In this document: in pieces, positions 39,100 to 47,705 of the stretch | How the letters are laid out: each line of letters begins with the position of its first letter | Numbering within the stretch: the stretch's first letter is position 1 | Source: a virus | DNA: 48,562 nucleotides | Reading direction: 5' to 3' (one strand) | Virus record (IMG/VR): IMGVR_UViG_3300046535_000272 | Coordinates: 1-48,562 of that record | Made by a program: the position numbers and the translations under genes | Notes under the pieces: generated by a model | What the model was told of the DNA's origin: nothing | Databases searched by the model: none | The model's input: only the letters and a program-made list of their open reading frames with translations

Positions 39100-39522
39100 T
39101 TACGCTTTCGGTGTCGGGGTGGAAGGGTGAGTTGGAGTCGGCTTCGGCTCTTCTTTCGGAGCGAGAATACCGGTCTTGGGCGGCTCCGCTGGCTTCGTAT
39201 TCACAGGCTTCGGCGGTTCCGGCTGAGGCTTATTTGCCGGGCCGCGAACTATCGGAGCGTCAGGTGCGCCGGTCAGCGGCACCGACTTGAACGGATCGCC
39301 GCCAACATCCCGGTCGCCCCACTTCTTGTCCCAGGCCTCAGTCGCTTCTTGATCAAGCGGGATCATGTTGGTCGAGGGCGGCAGTGGGTCGCCCTTCTTT
39401 CGGTTGATCTTCGGATCGTCTTTCGTCGCCCGGTAGGGCCACTGAGTATCATCACCGATAATGGTGCCCGCGTCGAGCACCTGCTCGTCGATATGGTGTG
39501 GTTCAGAAAGTCGCCATCTCAT
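39100..39522 (-). CDS. Proline-rich structural-region protein (140 aa)
   Basis: ATG 39522 with AAGGAG upstream; longer starts would run into the terminator-like hairpin. No signal peptide. The first 80 residues are polar with several Trp (RWRLSEPHHIDEQV, DDTQWPYRATKDD, EAWDKKWGDRD), the last 60 are Pro/Lys/Thr-rich and probably disordered. It may act as a linker or chaperone for the exported proteins around it; unrecognised. Confidence 0.72.
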   Translation of the reverse strand: MRWRLSEPHHIDEQVLDAGTIIGDDTQWPYRATKDDPKINRKKGDPLPPSTNMIPLDQEATEAWDKKWGDRDVGGDPFKSVPLTGAPDAPIVRGPANKPQPEPPKPVNTKPAEPPKTGILAPKEEPKPTPTHPSTPTPKA

Positions 39523-39540
39523 GTTCGTCTCCTTAAAAGT

Positions 39541-39572
39541 GGGGCAGTTGCCCCGATTGAAGTAACTGCCCC
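39541..39572 (-). terminator. Probable terminator or attenuator after the capsid genes
   Basis: On the - strand GGGGCAGTT (39572-39564) pairs with AACTGCCCC (39549-39541), a 9-bp stem, followed by ACTTTTAAG. The T run is short, so termination is likely partial. It separates capsid genes and the first exported protein from the rest of the block, which would lower expression of downstream genes relative to capsid. Confidence 0.6.
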
Positions 39573-39580
39573 AAAGTTTA

Positions 39581-40201
39581 TTATTCCTCGGTCCAGACCA
39601 GCGTACCATTCAGCACGCCAGAAGAGATTGAGATCGTATTGAAGTTTAAACATACCTGCTGGGCCACGCCACGCAAGGTGACGGGCTGAAGCAAGTTTTG
39701 CACGTTGCTGTAGTCGAACAGCAGCGGGTTGGTGACGGTCGCCGCTGCCGTGGTGCCAAGGGTCAACGAAGCGGAATCCAAGTAGGTCGGAGCCGCGTCG
39801 GTGATAGTCGGGACTGCGGTGTAAGCAATCGGCACCGCAGTCGCCGTGGCGTTGTTCGTATCCAGCTTCGAGATGTTGTTGGCCGGATTCGCTGTGGTGG
39901 AAGCAGCGGTGCCGCCCGTCGCAACAGTGGCTCGACGAACCAAGGTGATTGGAACTGTCACCAAGGTGCCGGCGGTGCCACTCAACTTGACTTGCGTAAG
40001 CTTGATCGTCTTGGTCGCGGACCCCGCGAGGCAGATAGTGTCGGTGGCCGACGCTGGAGGAACGAGGCCGATAAATCCGGCCGCGTAAGTCGTCTTGGCG
40101 ATATAACCCCAAGTGACGCCAGTCTGCGGAACGGGCTGAGCCGCCGCAGGGAGGGCTGCGATTAATGCAGCCCCCACCAAGAGTGAACGAAGATATTTCA
40201 T
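39581..40201 (-). CDS. Exported virion-type protein with Sec signal peptide (206 aa)
   Basis: Signal peptide MKYLRSLLVGAALIAALPAA then AQ. The mature chain is beta-rich and Ala/Thr-rich (IKLTQVKLSGTAGTLVTVPI, then TLVRRATVATGGT and VQNLLQPVTLRGVAQQVCLN), a pattern found in surface proteins of phage particles. It follows the Bbp16-like gene by 11 bases and precedes the hairpin at 39541-39572, so it should be made with capsid proteins. Confidence 0.8.
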   Translation of the reverse strand: MKYLRSLLVGAALIAALPAAAQPVPQTGVTWGYIAKTTYAAGFIGLVPPASATDTICLAGSATKTIKLTQVKLSGTAGTLVTVPITLVRRATVATGGTAASTTANPANNISKLDTNNATATAVPIAYTAVPTITDAAPTYLDSASLTLGTTAAATVTNPLLFDYSNVQNLLQPVTLRGVAQQVCLNFNTISISSGVLNGTLVWTEE

Positions 40202-40212
40202 GCTTGCATACC

Positions 40213-40689
40213 TCAGTTCGTGATGGTCAGGCCGGCGGGATAGATTGCCGAATCCTGACGATCAATGACGATACCTGCGACAATTGCGCCCGCAGTCATC
40301 GGCCCGGTCGCCACCGTGTAGTTCAGACGGTAGAAACGCGGGAAGGTGACGAGAAGCGAAGGATCGCGGTGCGGGACATCGATCGGAAGGAGCTTGGCTC
40401 CAACCACGAGGTCCGCGAGAGCGTAGGCACGCGAGATTGCGTAGTCTACGTAAGTACCCGGAGCGCCGGAGCCGTTGTCGGGCGCGCCCTGGAACGACAC
40501 GGTAAGCGTGCCGGCACCGGCGGCCGTGAAGGCCGTAGTAACGATACACGCCACCTTGAGCGCCGGATTATCTCCGATGCCCATATCACGCGGGTTCAGT
40601 AAGTCGATGATGTTGGTCGACGCCGCTGTGGTCGTAATCGCCTGCGGAGATGCAGGAGTAGAGAACATCAATAGTGAGTCGAGAATCAT
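40213..40689 (-). CDS. Virion structural protein, Bbp16-like
   Basis: 158 residues: MILDSLLMFSTPASPQAITT, then NIIDLLNPRDMGIGDNPALK and a beta-rich body. This opening is that of the Bbp16 family encoded just after the major capsid protein in Bordetella phage BPP-1 relatives. Probably a head decoration or stabilising protein. Confidence 0.85.
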   Translation of the reverse strand: MILDSLLMFSTPASPQAITTTAASTNIIDLLNPRDMGIGDNPALKVACIVTTAFTAAGAGTLTVSFQGAPDNGSGAPGTYVDYAISRAYALADLVVGAKLLPIDVPHRDPSLLVTFPRFYRLNYTVATGPMTAGAIVAGIVIDRQDSAIYPAGLTITN

Positions 40690-40700
40690 TTCATTGCTCC

Positions 40701-41759
40701 TTAGACGACACGAGCTTCGTTGTTGAGGATCGCGTCCACAGTACGAATCGGGACGCCGCGGAAAGTCAGAACGACCTGGCCGTCGTACTCACGTAGCTGG
40801 AGCCAGATGTTCGTCTTGTTCTCGACCTGAAGTTCGAGGTAGGTGCGCACGGTGCGGTTGACGTAGATCACCGTCTTGCCCATCGAGCCTTGCACGTTCG
40901 GCGAGTCCGAGGTCTGCACAGCGGTCGTACCAACAGCGGTGGTCGGCAGACGATTCAGTCCGCGGATCAAGCCGTTGATAATATTCGCTGCGTTAACCGT
41001 TGACAGGTCCGACACGTCGATGTTGCACAGGCGCACGTTGTAACGCCAGTCACGAACCTGAAGGCCGAGTTCCCACTTGAAGTGGTCAACCCAACCCCAG
41101 AAATACGCGCCGGTTGCGAACGTCTGGTTCACGTCCTGAATGCGCTGAAGGCCCATGTCAGTATGCTGGAGGCCGGTGATCTTGCCCTTCGGGAAGATAC
41201 CGCAGGTGGTCCGCTCGCCCCACGTCACGATCCAGATGGACGTGTTGTCGGTGCCGACACCCTGCATGTCGATCACGTTTGCGGCCGAGAGGGCCGTAGT
41301 CGTGAGGACGCTGTTGTAACGCGGCGCCAGTCCAGTGAAGCGATCCGGGTTAACTCCGGTCGAACCGTAGATCACGGTTGCGGCCATCTGCTGCGTCATG
41401 CCTTCGAGGAAGGCCATCGATTCCGAAAGCCGGAACCGGGCCTGGTCGTCGGCCAGCGCCGCCACGTCCTTGTCGATCTGGCTTTCAGCTTCCAGGTTGC
41501 CACACGTATCGACGATTGGAGCGGTCGTGGACTTCGTAGGCTGAATACCAGCATTCAGAAGTCGCCAGGTGCCGGACGGCAGTCCAGTTCGCACGATGGT
41601 CTTATTACCCGTCGGGAGATTGCCCTCCATGACGAGCATGTCCGTCATGATCTCGTTTGTCTGCGAGAGCATTTCGATAATCATCGCAATCTTGTAGTCG
41701 TCGCCGACTCGTTTTGCCCAGTCGGCGTAAGTTAGGGCGTTTGAGGCAAGCGTTGCCAT
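40701..41759 (-). CDS. Major capsid protein, Bbp17-like
   Basis: 352 residues. ALTYADWAKRVGDDYKIAMI, then IEMLSQTNEIMTDMLVMEGN and LPTGNKTIVRTGLPSGTWRL match the BPP-1 type major capsid protein. It lies directly after the scaffold gene and has a good ribosome site (AGGACACAG). Self-assembles into the HK97-fold shell. Confidence 0.93.
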   Translation of the reverse strand: MATLASNALTYADWAKRVGDDYKIAMIIEMLSQTNEIMTDMLVMEGNLPTGNKTIVRTGLPSGTWRLLNAGIQPTKSTTAPIVDTCGNLEAESQIDKDVAALADDQARFRLSESMAFLEGMTQQMAATVIYGSTGVNPDRFTGLAPRYNSVLTTTALSAANVIDMQGVGTDNTSIWIVTWGERTTCGIFPKGKITGLQHTDMGLQRIQDVNQTFATGAYFWGWVDHFKWELGLQVRDWRYNVRLCNIDVSDLSTVNAANIINGLIRGLNRLPTTAVGTTAVQTSDSPNVQGSMGKTVIYVNRTVRTYLELQVENKTNIWLQLREYDGQVVLTFRGVPIRTVDAILNNEARVV

Positions 41760-41770
41760 TTATCTGTGTC

Positions 41771-42439
41771 CTATTTCATTTTGGAGTTGGGGAAGAAGGT
41801 CGTCCCAATATCGGGGCTGCCCTTCGGTGGTGCGCCAGAGACGTGCCCGCCTTCGGTCAGGAGTGCGGCCATTTTGGCCAGTCCTTTCCAAATCGCGGGG
41901 TGGTTCCCAGCTCCAGTGGCATCGAGGCCCTGTCGGAATGCTACGGATAAATCCGGCCCGAGAGAATCGATAGCCTTGGCAATTGACGTTTTGGTCGGCT
42001 CGAACTTTGCCCCGCCGATCTCGGGGTCCGCTTTGACTTCGTTAACCCACTTTTCATTCGTGGTCTTCCAGGCATTGACCTGTGCTTCCTGCACAGACTT
42101 GATGCCGTCTTTATAAAGGTCGAGAAGCTTCTGCCCGCGCGCCTGTGGATCGAGCTTGGCGTCGGCCATCGTCTCACCGAAAGACTTGAAGAGCGGGTCG
42201 TCCGCCTTCATGCCCTCCGGCACAGTCAGCTTGGCCGCGTCGAAGGCGACGGCCTCAGCAGGTTTCGGGGCCTCGGCTTTACCAAGTTCCGTTTTCGGGG
42301 CTTCAGCCGGTGGCGTGGCTGGGTCTCCCGCAGCTGGTTCACCTGCGGTAGAAGGCGTGACCGGAGGTGTAGCCGCTGCGGGAGGTGTGGCAGCAGGCGA
42401 GTGTTCGGCAGGCGCTGCTGCAACGACGGGATCAGCCAT
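41771..42439 (-). CDS. Capsid scaffold protein
   Basis: 222 residues: an Ala/Pro-rich first 70 residues followed by helical segments (AKLTVPEGMKADDPLFKSFG, then DPQARGQKLLDLYKDGIKSV). The phrase VNAWKTTNEKWVNEVKADPE with IGG is typical of podovirus scaffold or assembly proteins. The place before the capsid gene agrees. It is expected to be absent from mature particles. Confidence 0.83.
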   Translation of the reverse strand: MADPVVAAAPAEHSPAATPPAAATPPVTPSTAGEPAAGDPATPPAEAPKTELGKAEAPKPAEAVAFDAAKLTVPEGMKADDPLFKSFGETMADAKLDPQARGQKLLDLYKDGIKSVQEAQVNAWKTTNEKWVNEVKADPEIGGAKFEPTKTSIAKAIDSLGPDLSVAFRQGLDATGAGNHPAIWKGLAKMAALLTEGGHVSGAPPKGSPDIGTTFFPNSKMK

Positions 42440-42452
42440 GTTTCGTTCCTTC

Positions 42453-43217
42453 TTAACGGACCCAGAAACCGATTTCTGGAGCGTAGGTTGCGGCCGAAGG
42501 GGCGCTCACCCCTTGGTACCAAAGATAGAAAAGGATGCAGTGGCCAGGACCGGCGACGATCGGCGGCATTGGCTGCGGCATGATGTTCGGGTTAGCTATC
42601 ACGATCGAGCCGACGGCTCCGTCATTCGCGCCGAAGTTCAGGACATTCATATCCCCGGCGACGTTAATGACTGTGGATGAAACGGAGGGGCGGAGGTTGC
42701 GGAGGCCGGAAACATTCCGCACGAGGGCCGATGGCCCGACGGCCGTGATCGCGCCGCAATTAACTACGACGCCGGAAGCGGCGGCCGAGGCCATGTTCGC
42801 GTTTACGCCAGCGCCAAGCGTGGTGCCGCCGGAAGTGTAGCGATTCACGTTATCCACAGCAAGGGCCGCTGCGGTGAAGCCCGCCGTCGTGGTCTGGGCT
42901 CCGGCCACCGCCGCCAGCAAGGCTATGTAATCGAGGTACAGCCGCGCCGTCGCGTTGTTGTTAAACATCGTAATGAAGGGCTTGGTCGCATCGAACGCGG
43001 TGCCGTAAGTCGGCACGATTCCAGTCTGCGCGTTGTTCGCGACGAAGTAGGTGCCCTCGTCCGCGAGGTTGTGCTTCTTTTGCACTAACGGCTGAGTGTA
43101 TAGCTCACCGTAGGAGCCCTGGCGGAAGGCCGTGTCGTTGTTGGTGCTGTCCGGGTTGAACAGCGGTAGCGCCCGGCCAACCAGACCTCGTATCAAGGAT
43201 GAAGGAGACAGACTCAC
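42453..43217 (-). CDS. Head-region structural protein (254 aa)
   Basis: The pattern FRQGSYGELYTQPLVQKKHN, LADEGTYFVANNAQTG and the end SYAPEIGFWVR-like (TYAPEIGFWVR) marks a conserved family in the head module of BPP-1-like and related phages; beta-rich, no catalytic motif. Probably a surface decoration protein. Confidence 0.75.
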   Translation of the reverse strand: MSLSPSSLIRGLVGRALPLFNPDSTNNDTAFRQGSYGELYTQPLVQKKHNLADEGTYFVANNAQTGIVPTYGTAFDATKPFITMFNNNATARLYLDYIALLAAVAGAQTTTAGFTAAALAVDNVNRYTSGGTTLGAGVNANMASAAASGVVVNCGAITAVGPSALVRNVSGLRNLRPSVSSTVINVAGDMNVLNFGANDGAVGSIVIANPNIMPQPMPPIVAGPGHCILFYLWYQGVSAPSAATYAPEIGFWVR

Positions 43218-43507
43218 GCTGTGTTCTCCTTCATCATGACGAGATAAAGTTCGGTGGAGCAGGCGTGAAGCTCGGCGATCAAGCGAAGGCCGACGTTGGC
43301 TTCGCCACAGGCGCGTGCCATCGCGAGTGCGTCACTCGAATAAGGTGACCTGAAGGGCCCGGTAGATTCGAGAAGCCCACACATCCAAGCGCGCCCGGCC
43401 TCCGATTGCATGATTTGACGTAGACCCTCAGCGCGGAGTACCTCCTTCGTCTTGAGGTCTTTCGTGGCCTTCTCGACCGATTTCGGATCGCTGGAGTCAT
43501 AAGTCAT
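43214..43507 (-). CDS. Bbp19-like head-module protein
   Basis: 97 residues, helical: LRQIMQSEAGRAWMCGLLES, then TGPF and DALAMARACGEANVGLRLIA. The G-R-x-W-x-x-x-LL pattern belongs to the small Bbp19-like family encoded next to portal genes; function unknown, perhaps assembly. Overlaps both neighbours by a few bases. Confidence 0.8.
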   Translation of the reverse strand: MTYDSSDPKSVEKATKDLKTKEVLRAEGLRQIMQSEAGRAWMCGLLESTGPFRSPYSSDALAMARACGEANVGLRLIAELHACSTELYLVMMKENTA

Positions 43508-45213
43508 GAGGCGGGCCCTCCACCAAGCATGGCCTGCAACGCGTTCACGCCGCCACCTACGTCAGTCGCAGATAGGTTCTTCGCAGCGTCGGCGAAGCCC
43601 TTTGACGTGTCGGCGACCTGATTCATCTGCGCGGCCTGTTGTGCTTTCAACTTGGCCTGCCGGATCGCGGCGATTTCGTCCTCAGTATTAATGTCGGTTG
43701 GATCATTCCCGAGGACCATTCCGTACCGAGTCATCATCCGGTCCCAGTTTGGGATATCGAGGACTTCCGGATGGACCCCGGCGATGTTGCCGACCTGGGC
43801 GAGGAACCGCTCGATCCCGGTGGTGTTCGCCGCGGACTGTGCGGCGGCAAGCATCGAGACGTATTCGACTTGGATCGGCGCGTTGGCGATCTCAGGTGGA
43901 GGCGGGGACAGCAGTCCGCCCCGCGACATGATCGAGAACACTCGATCGATAATTGGGTCTTGAGCCTCGGTCTGAAGTCGTTCAAGGACCGGGCCGAGCA
44001 TGACCAACTTTTCCTCGCGGCGGGCGTCGATCTCAGTTGCGGTCCGCACCGTGTCCAGGGACGAGATCATTAGGAAGAGGTCGTTGAAGAAAATCTCTTT
44101 GATCCGCTGTTGGATCATGCCGATATCTTGCATCATCTCGGCAACCGGCGGGCGGAAGTTTTGATATGCAGGGCTGAAGCCCACGCCCTCCTTCTTGCTG
44201 ACGTAAGTCACGCCGCCGGGTAAGGTCGAGGCGGGCTGGTTCTTCAGCTCAACGTCAGCCACCATTGGCGGATTCGCGAGCTTATCGATTGCTTGGGCTT
44301 TTCGTTTTGTTTCCTGCTGAAGTTGCTTAACGTCGCCCAGCGCGTCCATTCCAACGGATCGCCCGTAAGCGTCGTTACCGGTGGTGTCCCACCTGGGACA
44401 TATGAAGGGGGCATCGAAGAAGCCTTTTTTACGTAGAAATTCCGGGTCACTGCCAGTGGCTCCTTCCTCAAAATACCACTCACACCAGGCGAAGCGGCTA
44501 TTCACGTAGCCGGTGTTCGGCTTGATGAAGTGAATCACCTTGTATTCTTGTGAAAGGCCCGCGCCGCCGGTCTTATACGTATTCTTAATTGATTGCGAGC
44601 AATTCGCAAGCCCGAACTCTTTGACGATTTGGCGACAGGTCATCGTCATCTCGCGGGCGAGACCACCGACGTAGAGGCGCTCATTGTTCCAGGCGTAATA
44701 CTCACCGGCGCACGGATTGTAGCACTGAATAACATTCTCAAAATCTTCGTAAATTATCATCGGCGCGGTGCCGAAGATACCAAGATCTAGGTACATCACG
44801 GCGGCGGCGTTGTAGAAGTTCGATTTCTGAAAAACGTGCATCATCCGCTTCTCGCATTCGGCGAGCCAGATGTTCACAGGATTTATTTCGTCCTTACCGT
44901 ATCCGGCGATACGGAGCTTGAACCACGGCCGGGTCGGCGAGGTAATTCCCGACATCATACCAGATGCGAGGACTCGGGCTGCTATCGTGCCAGTAGAATC
45001 CATGATCGTCCCGTTGATAGGGGAACCACGGTTCATCTGGTTTGGCGTCACCAGCCATCGATAACGCCTGGGCAATAAGTATTGCGCTAGCTGCCCCCAA
45101 GCCACCCACCACGAGTACCTCTCTGTTTTCAGCCCCGCGAGTTCCGACTCGAGTTCACTCCGCTCATTCGCGTAGGGCGAGGATGAAGTCTGCGGTGATG
45201 CGCCGACGGCCAT
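43504..45213 (-). CDS. Portal (head-tail connector) protein
   Basis: 569 residues, close to T7 gp8 (536). LKTERYSWWVAWGQLAQYLL, then PINGTIMDSTGTIAARVLAS and GMMSGITSPTRPWFKL is the conserved opening of podovirus head-tail connectors. It forms the dodecameric channel for packaging and ejection, between terminase and tail adaptor. Confidence 0.94.
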   Translation of the reverse strand: MAVGASPQTSSSPYANERSELESELAGLKTERYSWWVAWGQLAQYLLPRRYRWLVTPNQMNRGSPINGTIMDSTGTIAARVLASGMMSGITSPTRPWFKLRIAGYGKDEINPVNIWLAECEKRMMHVFQKSNFYNAAAVMYLDLGIFGTAPMIIYEDFENVIQCYNPCAGEYYAWNNERLYVGGLAREMTMTCRQIVKEFGLANCSQSIKNTYKTGGAGLSQEYKVIHFIKPNTGYVNSRFAWCEWYFEEGATGSDPEFLRKKGFFDAPFICPRWDTTGNDAYGRSVGMDALGDVKQLQQETKRKAQAIDKLANPPMVADVELKNQPASTLPGGVTYVSKKEGVGFSPAYQNFRPPVAEMMQDIGMIQQRIKEIFFNDLFLMISSLDTVRTATEIDARREEKLVMLGPVLERLQTEAQDPIIDRVFSIMSRGGLLSPPPPEIANAPIQVEYVSMLAAAQSAANTTGIERFLAQVGNIAGVHPEVLDIPNWDRMMTRYGMVLGNDPTDINTEDEIAAIRQAKLKAQQAAQMNQVADTSKGFADAAKNLSATDVGGGVNALQAMLGGGPAS

Positions 45214-45432
45214 TTACTGTCCTAGAAGCGACTTCTTCGCTGTGTTCGTTTTCGACTGATCGACGCCCAAGCTTGACGTAAGTAAGGTGTCCCCGAAGCC
45301 AGGGATGCGGTTCGTGTTGCCAGAGGGCTTGCCGGTGCCCGAGGCATAAGTTGGCGTGCTCGGTAACGGGTCCGGCAACTGCGGTGGAGGTGGAGTTGAA
45401 GCGGACGAGCCGCCGCCGAAAAGGAAACTCAT
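45214..45432 (-). CDS. Small phage protein before portal (72 aa)
   Basis: MSFLFGGGSSASTPPPPQLP is a frequent opening of short Gly/Pro-rich proteins encoded between terminase and portal genes in podoviruses. The rest is polar and ends in KKSLLGQ. Function unknown; the stop precedes the portal start directly. Confidence 0.75.
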   Translation of the reverse strand: MSFLFGGGSSASTPPPPQLPDPLPSTPTYASGTGKPSGNTNRIPGFGDTLLTSSLGVDQSKTNTAKKSLLGQ

Positions 45433-45668
45433 TTCTTTGGCCCATCGATAGCAGGATCGCCGGTGTGATAGTTCGGCGTGAATAGATCGGCGAGTTCCTT
45501 ACGTTCCTTCACCGACAAGGTGGCGTCGACGATCGAGAGGGCCTTCTTCGCCTGCGCCTGAAGCATGGCGTCGGTGAGGGTCTCGACCGTGTAAGCCTTC
45601 TTCGGCGGGAGCGAGACGCCCGCGAGATCGATCGGCTTGTCAGTCGTATTAACGATGATGAAGCTCAT
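45429..45668 (-). CDS. Small hypothetical protein (79 aa)
   Basis: Beta-strand start (SFIIVNTTDKPIDLAGVSLP) and a helical second half (LSIVDATLSVKERKELADLF). ATGA overlaps with both neighbours. No family recognised. Confidence 0.7.
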   Translation of the reverse strand: MSFIIVNTTDKPIDLAGVSLPPKKAYTVETLTDAMLQAQAKKALSIVDATLSVKERKELADLFTPNYHTGDPAIDGPKK

Positions 45669-45817
45669 GCGGCCTCCTGCTTTACGAGAGGAATCGTGTC
45701 AATGAGATAGGTGCCGTCCGACTGACGGGTCTTGACGATCAACATTCCATTCGTGAGGGTCCCGGCAACAATACGATCGCTCTGCCAGACCGGGAGATTC
45801 AATCCTGTTCCGTGCAT
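45665..45817 (-). CDS. Small hypothetical protein (50 aa)
   Basis: ATG overlaps the terminase stop (TGATG) and its own stop overlaps the next start (ATGA). Short beta-rich chain (GTLTNGMLIVKTRQSDGTYL). Unrecognised but well supported by packing. Confidence 0.65.
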   Translation of the reverse strand: MHGTGLNLPVWQSDRIVAGTLTNGMLIVKTRQSDGTYLIDTIPLVKQEAA

Positions 45818-47304
45818 CACGCGGCCTCCGTCTCATGTTGCGTAAGCGGGTCGTATTCGGACTGCACGAGGGCATCCGGACGCATTTCATTGCGGAGCTT
45901 CGGCACCACCGGATAAGCGAACGTCAGTGCTAAGGCATCCGCGAGATCAGGCGAGCCGACTCCACGTTTCCGCATGGAGTCCTTGGACTCGAGAAGGATT
46001 TCGTTTCGACCGTTAAAGCCGTACTCCGGCCCGGAAAGTCCTGTGATAAGGTCTGGGAGATCGGGAATAGCTCCCACTGAGAGCCACTCTTTGGCTGAAC
46101 CCCAGATTTCAGCCCTCTTATTGGCGTAGGCGATTCCGCTCTCGATAGCACCAAAGTTATTGTCCGACTTGCCGCCAAATTGCACTTCAATAACAGGCAC
46201 ACGTAATTGTCGGAGTCTATCCACCACGCCGCCACCGACACCTCCCCCATCCACAAAAACTGCATCGGCGCGATGGTGCATGTAGGCCTCGACCACGCGC
46301 GATGCCAGCGTCATTGTATCGACACCCCGGAAGCGCACTGGAGGAATTGATCTGCCATCGCGACCTTTTCGGAAGTAGATAACGGATTCGTCGTCACCGA
46401 AACGAGCCACATCGACCCCCATACACAAGGGGTCAAAAACGTATACAGACACTTCCCGTCCCGCAGCCGAACTGGCCAAGTCGGCTCCAATGAACTGGAT
46501 GGTGCCGGACCGAGGGAAAACCCCCCTGACACGGATACGAACGAAATCGGAGTCTTCTCCATAATCGTCGATCCAGTTCTGACTTTCGCGCTTGTCGGTG
46601 AAGGAGACGCTCCGCGAGTCTATTGAGTCGGTGAGCCAACGACTCGCGAAGCGGCCGCCTGGGAAAGCTTCGCGGAAGCGCCCGGTCGGCGCGTTAGGGT
46701 TGCCGAACATGCACCAGATACGTTGGGTGTTCGCGTCAGTCATACAGCCGTCGGCGGCCTCGTGGATACCATCTGGAATAACGGCGGCTTCGTCGAATAT
46801 AATTAGAAGCCGCTTGCCTTCATTATGAAGACCTTGAAATGCGACAATATTATGTTCGGACCAGGGTACCATGTCAATGCGCCATGTACGCTCCCGATCG
46901 GGGTCCCGACTGAAGAGGGCGGTAGCTGTAAGCCTAAATAATTCCCGCCCGATGAACATATTGAACCACTTGCCAAGTTCCGCCCACGTCTTGGTCTTAA
47001 GCTGCGTTTCCGTGTTTGCTGTGACAACACCTTTTGTGTCCTCGAAGGTTGTCATGGACCAAAGGATTATGATCGAGACGGTGGCCGACTTGCCCACGCC
47101 GTTCCCGCTAACGCGGGCAATCCTGATCGCTTCCTCTGGGGAAAGAAGCCCGCGACCAAGTTGCGTGAGCAAGTCGATTTGCCATTGTTCAAGTGAACGG
47201 TGCTCAAGCGGAGACCCCGGCTCGCCCCAAGGGAACGCCCAGATGGCGAACCCGAGTGGGTCGTTGGTGAAAGAAGCCAGGTCCTCGATGAGCGCGTCGC
47301 TCAC
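45817..47304 (-). CDS. terL: Terminase large subunit
   Basis: 495 residues. ATPase: Walker A SGNGVGKS (66-73) and Walker B LLIIFDEA (166-173). RNase H-like nuclease: GVDVARFGDDES (296-307), FVDGGGVGGGVVDRL (350-364) and SPDLADALAL (451-460). It drives DNA into the prohead through the portal and cuts the concatemer. Overlaps the next gene by TGATG. Confidence 0.95.
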   Translation of the reverse strand: MSDALIEDLASFTNDPLGFAIWAFPWGEPGSPLEHRSLEQWQIDLLTQLGRGLLSPEEAIRIARVSGNGVGKSATVSIIILWSMTTFEDTKGVVTANTETQLKTKTWAELGKWFNMFIGRELFRLTATALFSRDPDRERTWRIDMVPWSEHNIVAFQGLHNEGKRLLIIFDEAAVIPDGIHEAADGCMTDANTQRIWCMFGNPNAPTGRFREAFPGGRFASRWLTDSIDSRSVSFTDKRESQNWIDDYGEDSDFVRIRVRGVFPRSGTIQFIGADLASSAAGREVSVYVFDPLCMGVDVARFGDDESVIYFRKGRDGRSIPPVRFRGVDTMTLASRVVEAYMHHRADAVFVDGGGVGGGVVDRLRQLRVPVIEVQFGGKSDNNFGAIESGIAYANKRAEIWGSAKEWLSVGAIPDLPDLITGLSGPEYGFNGRNEILLESKDSMRKRGVGSPDLADALALTFAYPVVPKLRNEMRPDALVQSEYDPLTQHETEAA

Positions 47305-47705
47305 GCGGCCGGATCAGGAGTCGGTGTGGCAGCTGGAACAACCGGCTGGCCCGGAGTGTTGGCTGGCGTAGCGGTCTGGAGTTCAGTATTGGTTTCACCG
47401 AGATCGGTGACGGCGCCCTGAATCGCGGTGAGATCATCGACGGTCAGGACCTGTCCGGCCTGAAGGCCAGAGACCTGCGTCTTGAGATCGTCGATCTGTT
47501 TACCCTGCACCTGCAAGGCCTGCGCGACTGAAGTGACAAGGTCCTTGTTCTGCTTGATTTCATCGATAAGCTTTTGAACGTCTGCTTGCAGTGCCATGAG
47601 GAGCTTCCTTTCGGTGGTGGGAGTGTTGATATAGTCCGCGACCTGCTCGATGAGCTGCCGGAACTCCGACTCGGGGTGCCAGCCCTGGAGTCTACTTCGA
47701 TTCAC
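47301..47705 (-). CDS. Coiled-coil protein between terminase genes (134 aa)
   Basis: GTG start at 47705 preceded by GGAGGTGATC, a near-perfect complement of the 16S rRNA end; an ATG at 47597 with AAGGAAG is the shorter alternative (98 residues). The centre is a heptad coiled coil (ALQADVQKLIDEIKQNKDLV, then LQVQGKQIDDLKTQVSGLQA), the tail Pro/Thr-rich. It may assist terminase assembly. Overlaps both terminase genes. Confidence 0.75.
   Translation of the reverse strand: MNRSRLQGWHPESEFRQLIEQVADYINTPTTERKLLMALQADVQKLIDEIKQNKDLVTSVAQALQVQGKQIDDLKTQVSGLQAGQVLTVDDLTAIQGAVTDLGETNTELQTATPANTPGQPVVPAATPTPDPAA

Noticed and set aside
47687-47694. GGAGTCTA on the + strand within the terminase region
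   Set aside because: It is opposite the direction of the genes and has no start codon after it; likely chance.
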